DNA of 64,000 nt from positions 1 to 64,000 of the forward strand of contig URAV01000015.1 in assembly GCA_900545915.1 (NCBI GenBank), written 5' to 3'. The notes beneath the pieces are model-generated. The model was not told the DNA's origin. It did not search any database and saw only the letters and a list, made by a program, of their open reading frames with translations. Below, piece by piece: positions 36,024-44,200 of this stretch (within the stretch, counting starts at the first letter, position 1; every line of letters starts with the position of its first letter). The stretch comes from an uncultured Porphyromonadaceae bacterium. GTDB lineage: Bacteria > Bacteroidota > Bacteroidia > Bacteroidales > Coprobacteraceae. A program made the translations under genes and the position numbers.

Positions 36024-36596
36024 ATGAAAAGGCATCTTTTTTCCTTTGTAGTAATTTTCCCTCTTTTGGGATGTAATTCTCCTAAAACCCCCAGTGAAGA
36101 GGTCAGTCAAGGAAATAAAACCCTCCCTGCCGTTATCATTGAGACAAAGCAAGTACCCGACTCCGTCAAGCCTTCGGATATGTACAGCAATGCTTTAGAT
36201 CTTCCCGAATTTCAAGGTTGTACCGATTTCGGAGGGGCGTTAATTTCGGATGATTACGGGGTACATGTACTGCAAAGCGACGAAAAAAAGATCACATATT
36301 TGCTATTCGATGAGCTCTCTGCAAGAAATAACAGCGGTATGCCCCTATGGAAACTTCTCGACACGCTTCAGTTGCAAGGAACAGAGCTGAATATCGGATG
36401 GACGGGAAATGTAATGTTGAACGGTCGAATAGACAACGAGCTAATCGTTCTTCTGCCGGATAATATAGATTGGATCGATACCGAGATATTCGACACGGTA
36501 AAACAAGCTTGGAGATTTGACCGGATACGAAAAAGAATCATAGAGATACCGACAAAAGGTATCAAGTGCCAAAACGATATGTACGGAATCGATTAA
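36024..36596 (+). CDS. Lipoprotein of unknown function
   Basis: A 190-residue protein with a lipoprotein signal ending PLLGC (Cys17). A Ser/Pro-rich linker of about 35 residues is followed by a compact domain of about 130 residues with alternating strands (ITYLLFDELSARNN, ELIVLLPDNIDWIDTEIF). I do not recognise the family. It stands alone, preceded by two dispersed repeats and convergent with the GH97 gene across a strong hairpin. It looks like a genuine gene from its signal peptide and codon pattern. An envelope location is the only safe statement. Confidence 0.7.
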   Translation: MKRHLFSFVVIFPLLGCNSPKTPSEEVSQGNKTLPAVIIETKQVPDSVKPSDMYSNALDLPEFQGCTDFGGALISDDYGVHVLQSDEKKITYLLFDELSARNNSGMPLWKLLDTLQLQGTELNIGWTGNVMLNGRIDNELIVLLPDNIDWIDTEIFDTVKQAWRFDRIRKRIIEIPTKGIKCQNDMYGID

Positions 36597-36601
36597 CATA
36601 C

Positions 36602-36646
36602 AAAAAATACGGGATACCCCAATTTATGGCAGTATCCCGCATTTTA
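36602..36646. terminator. Bidirectional terminator between the lipoprotein gene and GH97
   Basis: AATACGGGATAC (36606-36617) pairs with GTATCCCGCATT (36632-36643) with one mismatch. An A-run precedes it and TTTT follows, so it can serve both convergent genes. Confidence 0.8.
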
Positions 36647-36656
36647 ATACCATTCT

Positions 36657-38666
36657 TCATTCAGGTCGGAAATAAACAGCCTGTCCACCTCCGTCAGCCA
36701 ATTTCATATGCAACGTATCGGCAGAAGTCACGATTTTATGTTCTATTTTATAATCCGTAGGATTATCTTTCCAATGGGCATTATCCCCGTCAGCATAAAT
36801 ATCCGCAGAATATTTCGTATCGGGATTTAAAAAGCTTAAAGGGATATCTATCACACGGCTATTTTCATTCGTCGTTGCTCCAAGATAAAACCGATCACCG
36901 GCTTGACGCACAACCGCAATATACTCTCCCGGTTCGCCTATTAAGGCTTCAGAACGGTCGCAATCGGCATCAAAATCAATGAAGAACTGAAATGCCGGAT
37001 GGTTTTCATAATTTTCGATCATATCCGAAGCCATCTGCAACGGACTGTACAAAATTACCCAATTCGCAATTTGTTTAGCAAGAGTCGTGTTTACCCGACT
37101 ATTCCCTTTATCCAAGTCGTTCCATTTTTTACGTAACGGAGAATTACGGGTTTTCTCGAATAAGATATCGAATGTTCCCGGAGTATAATCCATAGGACCA
37201 CCCAACAACCGAGTAAAAGGCAATATTTCATGATGAGAAGGCGGATTTCCTTCACTCCATGCATTCCATTCCATACCTCGAGCTCCTTCTCGAGACATCA
37301 TATTCGGCCATGTCCGACGAATACCGGTATCCTTTATCGGTTCATGTGCATTTACGGTCATTTTATATTTTGCCGCTGTTTCTACTACCTTCTGGTAATG
37401 CCGAACACCATATTGGCTGTGATGCCAATACCCTCCGGGCATAGCTCCGGCATAACCGGTTTTCAGATCGTGCACTCCATAATCGACATACCAACGCAAC
37501 GCCTTATCCAACTGCTTTTCATAATTCGGGACATTTCCTCCGGTTTCATGATGTCCGATAATACGAACTCCTTTTTCCTGCGCATAAGCTGCAATTTCAT
37601 CCATATCGAAATCGGCATAAGGCTTCGTATAGTCGAAATTCTGACGGCCGCCCCAGCTTTCCCAGCCCTCATTCCAACCTTCAAATAAAACACCTTCAAT
37701 ATTATGGGCTGCCGCAAAATCTATATAACGTTTAGCATTCTCCGTTGTCGCACCATGACGGTCGTTAATAACCCAAGACTCGACACCGAGATGCATCCCC
37801 CACCAGACACCGACATACTTCATCGGTTTTATCCAGTCTGTAGAATCAAGTACACAAGGATCGTTCAAATTCAAAATAAGAGAAGAGTTTATCAAGCCTA
37901 CTGCCTTAGGAGCAATCTGAATCGTACGCCATGCCGTTTTAAATGTACCCGGGACATGAGCCTTTGTGCCATCGGGCAAAGGAGCTAACTCGGATTTGAA
38001 CTTTCGCTCTCCGGATTTTTTTAATGTCATTTCCGGGAAATCATATAACGCAGCCTCATGAATGCTTGCATAGATACCGTTATCCGTCCTAAAAGTAATC
38101 GGAGTATTAGCGGTCTCCACTTCACTGATTTTTTGTGAAATATATAACAATTCGTAAGTCTCGAAATTTGCAGGAATCGACCAAGACCGACCATCCTGTG
38201 CGAAATCGAATTCGGTCAGTTCATCCATAACGATTAAAGAATCCCTGTCAGGATACTCATACTCATATCTGAATCCGATACCGTCATCAAAGACTCTGAA
38301 ACGAAGCACTAAAGAAACATCTTCTTTATTCTCCAGACAAACAGACATCTCGTTATAATGATTTCTGTTCTTTTTATTTTCTCCCCACGGTTGAGTCCAG
38401 ACTTCATCTTTCGAAGAAAATTCGGTCTTACTTATTCTAAACGATTCTGATACAAGGGAATCTTTAAAAATAAAACCCAAACGGGAATCCCTTATGAAAC
38501 TCTCTCCTTCTACATTCACCGAGTAACTAAGATTTCCACCATCCGGATTATTCAAAACGACCTCAATACGCCCGTCAGGAGACAAGACCCGCTCTTGCAG
38601 CGAGCTCCGACACCCTGTTAATAAAAACAGAATCGCAACAGTACAACAATATAACTTCTTTCTCAT
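36657..38666 (-). CDS. GH97 alpha-glycosidase (SusB-type) lipoprotein
   Basis: A 669-residue glycoside hydrolase with a lipoprotein-like signal (AILFLLTGC). It has the GH97 N-terminal sandwich (LSPDGRIEVVLNNPDGG), a catalytic barrel and a C-terminal beta domain. Acidic blocks are HHETGG (372-377), NAHEP (about 439-443) and SREGARGMEW (458-467). These are the pattern I associate with inverting, calcium-dependent SusB-like alpha-glucosidases rather than the retaining alpha-galactosidase branch, but that assignment needs an alignment. It is last in the glycan locus after the CotH-like gene. In an N-glycan locus it could remove alpha-glucose caps or alpha-galactose. Confidence 0.88.
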   Translation of the reverse strand: MRKKLYCCTVAILFLLTGCRSSLQERVLSPDGRIEVVLNNPDGGNLSYSVNVEGESFIRDSRLGFIFKDSLVSESFRISKTEFSSKDEVWTQPWGENKKNRNHYNEMSVCLENKEDVSLVLRFRVFDDGIGFRYEYEYPDRDSLIVMDELTEFDFAQDGRSWSIPANFETYELLYISQKISEVETANTPITFRTDNGIYASIHEAALYDFPEMTLKKSGERKFKSELAPLPDGTKAHVPGTFKTAWRTIQIAPKAVGLINSSLILNLNDPCVLDSTDWIKPMKYVGVWWGMHLGVESWVINDRHGATTENAKRYIDFAAAHNIEGVLFEGWNEGWESWGGRQNFDYTKPYADFDMDEIAAYAQEKGVRIIGHHETGGNVPNYEKQLDKALRWYVDYGVHDLKTGYAGAMPGGYWHHSQYGVRHYQKVVETAAKYKMTVNAHEPIKDTGIRRTWPNMMSREGARGMEWNAWSEGNPPSHHEILPFTRLLGGPMDYTPGTFDILFEKTRNSPLRKKWNDLDKGNSRVNTTLAKQIANWVILYSPLQMASDMIENYENHPAFQFFIDFDADCDRSEALIGEPGEYIAVVRQAGDRFYLGATTNENSRVIDIPLSFLNPDTKYSADIYADGDNAHWKDNPTDYKIEHKIVTSADTLHMKLADGGGQAVYFRPE

Positions 38667-38741
38667 TTTTCTTGGTATTTATCCTTATTAAATAAACGTA
38701 CATTCTAAAGATTTTCACCTACACAAAAAGTAATTTTTTTT

Positions 38742-38770
38742 AAGAACCTGACCCGTGTAAAATTCGAACA
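38742..38770 (-). repeat. Dispersed repeat fragment, copy F
   Basis: Read on the minus strand it gives CGAATTTTACACGGGTCAGG, nearly identical to GAATTTTACTCGGGTCAGG in copy C (13801-13819). Only this 5' internal part is present, between the CotH terminator and the GH97 gene. Confidence 0.6.
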
Positions 38771-38776
38771 TAAGAC

Positions 38777-38818
38777 AAAAATAGGAGAAAGGTCTTTATA
38801 AAACAACATTCTCCTATT
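38777..38818 (-). terminator. Terminator of the CotH-like gene
   Basis: On the minus strand AATAGGAGAA pairs perfectly with TTCTCCTATT (38809-38818 and 38780-38789), followed by a T run. Confidence 0.75.
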
Positions 38819-38832
38819 CTTATCCATTAACC

Positions 38833-41136
38833 TTATTCAATACATATTTTGTAAGTAATCCGGTCTGTATGATTACTTATGGTCAGTAAATACATCCCCG
38901 TAGCCAGATCATTCAAAGTAATTTTCTCACTTTCGGAATTTATAAACATCTTACGAACGACCAGACCTTGCATACTAACTAATTCAACATAAGCATTACC
39001 GACTCCATCGATATTCAAAATTCTTTGGTCTTTTACCGGATTAGGATAAACACGGACAGCTACATTTCTAAAAGAAGGATCGATTCCTCCTTCCGGCACA
39101 TCATGCCCGTCTTTCGTAACAGCAAGTACAGTCGGATATTTACCGGACAGATTATTCAAAACCGTTACCGATGATATCAATTTGTTATCGTCTGTTTCTA
39201 TTTCATTCTCGAACAAACGGAATTGTAAACGCTCATCTATATCATCCGCTTTAAACTGCGAGCCGTTATCTTCACATATAATACGGCCTAATCCATAAAC
39301 AGCCTCTCCTTGTCCTGAAGATGCACTAAACCAATCTTCGATCGAAACGCTCTTCGATACAGAAGTTCCGTCTGTATAATTGACTGTCACAGACATAGAA
39401 GACTCCCCATTTGCACTAATCGTCAACAAATACAATTTCGAAGTTTTTTGAGGTGTAGAAAATTGAAGAGTTGCAGAAGCATTACGAGACTTTAAAACAG
39501 CAGCATTTTTCCCATCATAAGCCGATAATCGATATTCGATTCCCGAATTCGATATAATAACCCCGTCAGTCGGCAAAGAACCGTTTTCCTGAACTTCCGG
39601 TCCGAATAATACCCATCCTTGGTCATCCAAAGTCATCGTAGAATGATTAACAGCAGGTTTCTTTTCCGCTATAACATCTGCATTAAATCCCGACACGATA
39701 TCTAATGGCGTAACCTCAGGCTTAGGAGGTTCTATACCCAGCAACTCTTTATCCATAAAAATCAAACGATCTTTGATCCACCCTCGCAAATAGGCAATCT
39801 CATCCTCATAAGACTCAGCTACATATTTTACTGGCCAGACATACTTTCCCCAACGCGGCCATGCTTGGAAATTACGCTGTTGTGCCCCGTTTTCATTCAA
39901 CAGATTTACAAGAGAATCAAGAGTTGCAGTAATATTTTCATCAGAATAAACCGTTTCCCGATACTCTTTCCACCGGGCTTTCACCTCTTGTACAAAAACA
40001 GGATCGCTCAACAGACGATACCACCAAAAAGGGACGAGTTGATTATCGTTCCCTTTTACGGCGTCATTAAAATCGTAAGCCCAAGTATCATTCCTCCAAC
40101 CGTCATAATAATCTGCATTCCCAAAACCCAAGTTCATATCCCAAAGAGACGTCTTAAATCGGGAATCCTTACTATCTCTATATTTATATAAATTCGTACT
40201 TAGTCTATACCCATCTACATTATGAGCAAATTCGGTCGAAAGCATATAATCGATAAATGACGTCACATCAATATATTTGCGGTAACCTGTTTTCGGATCG
40301 GTATAATCATCAGAAGCTAAAGAATTTTCAAAAGCATCGATATAACTATGAATATAATTTTTCTGAGCCTCTGTAAGCTCGTCATATTCCGGAGCGGTAT
40401 ATTGGAACGATATTTTTTTTCCAAAAATAGGTGTTCCGTCAGAATAAACAGGAGTGTGCTTCGAAGTATAAACCGTTTCGTCATCACGATCCACTTCAAG
40501 ATGATACCCTCCGGTCAGTTCATCCCCCGAATCTCCCGGATCAGGCAAATCCAGACGGTACTTCCCTTTTCTGACTCTTTCTGAAAAAATATATACTCCA
40601 TAATATGTCCCGTCCAAAACAAGTTCACAATGTTTCCCCGAAGGAACGAATTCAAAAAAAGGTCGGGCTAAAGTAAAAGAAAAAACATCCCTTATCAAAC
40701 TTCGGTCCGAATAAGGAGCTAATAAAGCCCAATCATTATCCTTTCCCATCCCCAGTATAGAGACTTTCTGTTTTTTACCCCCTTCTTCCAATGGTTTGTC
40801 TAACGGGCGCACGGCGTACGGCTTTTTATCTGAATTCGTAAATGAGGAATTACCCCGATATTTCAAACCGATATAACCTTCATAATCGACTTTCTGGTCG
40901 GGATGCGCAAGGGTATCGGCATAATTCGGTTTTCCCTCCCCGTTATAAATAATCTTCATACGAGCAGTAATTCTCTCTTCCCGGTCTATTTGACGTCCCC
41001 CGACATTTAAGAACACAATCGGCAAATTCGTCTCGGTAAAAGGGACATCGACATTATCGGGTTTATAATTATCCGGCTGTTGGGCTGAAGCAGAAAATAA
41101 AGAGAAAAGAGATAACAATAAAAATAATTTTTTCAT
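38833..41136 (-). CDS. CotH-like protein with a novel module and T9SS tail
   Basis: A 767-residue secreted protein. The signal peptide ends FSASAQQ. Residues about 35-465 match the CotH kinase-like fold: RGNSSFTNSDKKPYAVR, ILGMGKDNDWALLAPYSDRS, YYGVYIFSERVRKGKYRL, LEVDRDD and the metal-site-like SLWDMNLGFGN. CotH of Bacillus is an atypical protein kinase of spore coat proteins. Residues about 482-677 are a module shared with the GH85 protein, and 691-767 are a T9SS type A sorting tail (VYPNPVKD, LNDLATGMYLLTI). It should be secreted or surface-attached by T9SS. It lies between GH85 and GH97 genes, but has its own terminator. Whether it phosphorylates proteins or binds host material is open. 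Confidence 0.85.
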   Translation of the reverse strand: MKKLFLLLSLFSLFSASAQQPDNYKPDNVDVPFTETNLPIVFLNVGGRQIDREERITARMKIIYNGEGKPNYADTLAHPDQKVDYEGYIGLKYRGNSSFTNSDKKPYAVRPLDKPLEEGGKKQKVSILGMGKDNDWALLAPYSDRSLIRDVFSFTLARPFFEFVPSGKHCELVLDGTYYGVYIFSERVRKGKYRLDLPDPGDSGDELTGGYHLEVDRDDETVYTSKHTPVYSDGTPIFGKKISFQYTAPEYDELTEAQKNYIHSYIDAFENSLASDDYTDPKTGYRKYIDVTSFIDYMLSTEFAHNVDGYRLSTNLYKYRDSKDSRFKTSLWDMNLGFGNADYYDGWRNDTWAYDFNDAVKGNDNQLVPFWWYRLLSDPVFVQEVKARWKEYRETVYSDENITATLDSLVNLLNENGAQQRNFQAWPRWGKYVWPVKYVAESYEDEIAYLRGWIKDRLIFMDKELLGIEPPKPEVTPLDIVSGFNADVIAEKKPAVNHSTMTLDDQGWVLFGPEVQENGSLPTDGVIISNSGIEYRLSAYDGKNAAVLKSRNASATLQFSTPQKTSKLYLLTISANGESSMSVTVNYTDGTSVSKSVSIEDWFSASSGQGEAVYGLGRIICEDNGSQFKADDIDERLQFRLFENEIETDDNKLISSVTVLNNLSGKYPTVLAVTKDGHDVPEGGIDPSFRNVAVRVYPNPVKDQRILNIDGVGNAYVELVSMQGLVVRKMFINSESEKITLNDLATGMYLLTISNHTDRITYKICIE
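39106..39693 (-). other. Shared ~200-residue module, copy in the CotH-like protein
   Basis: Encodes residues about 482-677, from SGFNADVIAEKKP to SVTVLNNLSGKYPTVLAV. Strongly similar to the region of the GH85 protein at 41498-42097, with common blocks DDQGWVLF, DGVIISNSG, LYLLTISANG, GEAVYGLGRII and FKADDIDERLQFRLFE. It directly precedes the T9SS tail. I do not recognise it as a named domain; the pattern looks all-beta. Confidence 0.7.
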
Positions 41137-41156
41137 GATTCTATTTTTTTAAGGTA

Positions 41157-41203
41157 AAAGAAAAGCGGGCATTTCAACTCCCATGAGGTCAAAATACCCG
41201 CTT
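41157..41203 (-). terminator. Terminator or attenuator between GH85 and CotH-like genes
   Basis: On the minus strand AAGCGGGTATTT pairs with AAATGCCCGCTT (41192-41203 and 41163-41174) with one mismatch, then TTCTTTT. The CotH-like gene starts only 20 bases further on, so the hairpin probably tunes read-through rather than blocking it. Confidence 0.7.
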
Positions 41204-41230
41204 ATCCTAAAAATCAAAACCTATTTTCGA

Positions 41231-44200
41231 TCAACGAACTACAACTTTAGTTGCTTTCACTCCATTTTCTCCTTTAACAAGCAGAATATAAGTACCGGCA
41301 GACAAATTATCTACAGATAATTGGGAAACATTTCCTTCGGCCTTTATCTGACGGATTAAAGCTCCTTGTAAAGTAATTAACGAAATAGTTGCATTCGACT
41401 CAGTTTCGACAGTTAAAGTACCGTTCGGATTTACCGGATTCGGGTAAACTTTCAATTCTACATTACCTGTAGTTTGTTCTTTTAATCCCGTATCTACATA
41501 TTTACCTTCCTTAGACACAGCAAACACTGTCGGATAAGAACCGGATTTTTTACTCGTTACGGTAACGGAAACTACACTTTTCGTATCATCCACCGGAAGC
41601 ACTTGTTCGAACAAGCGGAATTGTAAACGCTCATCTATATCATCGGCTTTGAACTCATACCCGCTCGATTCACGTATAATACGACTCAATCCGTAAACTG
41701 CTTCTCCCAGTCCTGAAGATGTGTTAAACCAGTCATCAACAGTAAATGTTTGTGCTTCAGATGAAGTTCCATCTGAATAATTGGCTTTTACTTCCATTTT
41801 AGAAGCGCCATTAGCACTGATAGTCAACAAATAAAGTTTCTCAACACCCAGCTGTGGAGATACAAATTCAAGAGTAGCAGTCGCACCGTTTGTTTTCATG
41901 ATAGCAGCATTATTCGCCGTAAAATCGGAGAACTGATATTTCATGCCCGAATTAGAGATTACGACTCCGTCATTAGGAATAGAACCCTCTTCTTGAACCG
42001 CAGCACTGAACAACACCCATCCTTGATCATCCAAAGGCATTGTAGAATAATCTTTCGATGGTTTTGCTTCGGCAATAGCATCGGCATTAAACCCTGATTT
42101 GATAGCAATCGGTCCTGATACCGGAATTGCCTCTTTTGTCTGTTCAAAAGCTTCAATTTCAGCAATAGAAACATATTGGTACGGAGTCACATCAAACTCG
42201 AATCCGATATAAGAACATTCTTTATAATCAGGGAATATATATTCGACTTCACCTCCAGGGTTCTCGATCGTAGTAACCGGAGTCCAATTCTTTCCATTCG
42301 TTCCGACATTGATCGTAACGCTTTTTATAATCTGAGTATTGCCATTACCCTTATTGTCATTCGGGAAATAAACTTTCACTTTAGCCACATTCCATGTTTC
42401 ATCGGCTTTGAATACAGCCCATGCATCATTCTTATACGATGATTCGGTTTCAATGACATCAGCACCTTCAGTTTCTTTGTCACCATCGGTTAATTTTCCG
42501 GTTTCAAATTTATCGAATTCAGCATCTACATTATAATCAGATTTGTATAATCTCAATTCCGCTGTACGTCCGGCCAAAATATTTTTAGCATCAAGATTAT
42601 CGACCGTAGCCGCTACCGTTCTCTCTTTATAAGCACCGCCATTATCTACCGTAACGGTCAATTCGGTTGCACCGATAGCATTTCCGCCGATAAGTTCGAC
42701 TGTAAATTTACTATTATCGATATCTTCTTTGATCTCACCAATCTTCACATAAGATTCATTAGCTGAAACGACATTACAAGTAAACTGACTTGCCCGTTCG
42801 TCTCCGTTCAGATCGTATGTTACATCTATCGTTTTTTTCTCTCCGCTCATCAATTCGACCGAAGCCGGAACATCTATCTGCAAATTATTATCTTCTTTAC
42901 CATATACTTCAAATTCCCAGATACGTATCGTCATCGAATTATCATCATACGGATTGAATTTTATATAACGGGCCTTTGTAGGTGCGATGTAATCTTCTTT
43001 TATCGTCTCTCCACCTACTCCGGTTTCATTCAGCACCAATGTCCAGTTTACTTTGTCGGTACTAACATAAACCCGATAGTTATTAAAATTAGAACCGCTC
43101 TCGTTATGCAAACAGTCATAAGTTTTGAATTTATATACTTTATATACACCCTCAAGATCTATAATCGCCCAACTTTCATTTGCGATATTACACCATTTAG
43201 CACTCGTGCTATACGGTTTGGTTTCCCCATCAATCAAATTTTTCGGAGATTCGGTATCATTTGTCGATCCGCTATAACTGTCGATCGTTTTATGTAAAGC
43301 AACATTTGTCAAAGTCTCTGCCGGATTCACTTCCAATGCTATAACCGAATAATCGGTAGTTCCTATATCATTAGTAACATGAGCTGTTACGACAAATTCT
43401 CCCTCTTGCAAACATTTTACCGTTATGGTCTTATTATCTTCCGAAATAGAGGTTTGTTCCAATCCCTCCGGCAAATCCCATGAATAAGAAGTAGGGGCTC
43501 CGGTTGCGACAGCCTCGATAGTTACGACATCATTTACCGACGGATAACTATTACTTACTTTATAATATACGACCGGAGGAGTAGGTTCCGGGTATTTTGC
43601 TTCATAAACGACTTCTGTCCCCTCTTTTAAATCTTTAGTAATCGGTTTCAGAATAATATTTACCGACCGTTCAGTTCCTTCTCTTTCAATTTTCGGGATA
43701 TAGAATCCTTCGCCACGAGTCTGACCGACCAATTTCTTTTCACTCGGAGTTTGCAAATAAATGTCGATATGATCGAGATTTTCCCATTCCGATTCTGCAA
43801 CATCCCATACAATACGGAAATCGCCACCGGTTTCACCCAAGCTGTTTTGCATAGTTACATTAGTAATCTGCGGTGTCGCAGGTGCATAATTTCCCGGAAT
43901 AATTCCCAATTGACCCAACGATGCAGTATAAGAAGCGACCTCTGTCGCCGATTTAAAATTCAAAGCTATAATATATACAGTTTTACCTGCTAAACCAGAA
44001 AGGTCATATTCTGCAACTGTCCAACCGTTTTGAGTCGTAACCGAAGGATTTGACAATACATTCCACTCGCTATCGACAGCACTGGTTGTTCCGAGCTTCA
44101 CTTCGATAGAATTTTCTGTATTGGTCTGATATACCAATTGAAATTTATCTCCCGATTCTACAGAAATCATTGTCTTATAAAGACGGGTAAGATGATCTGC

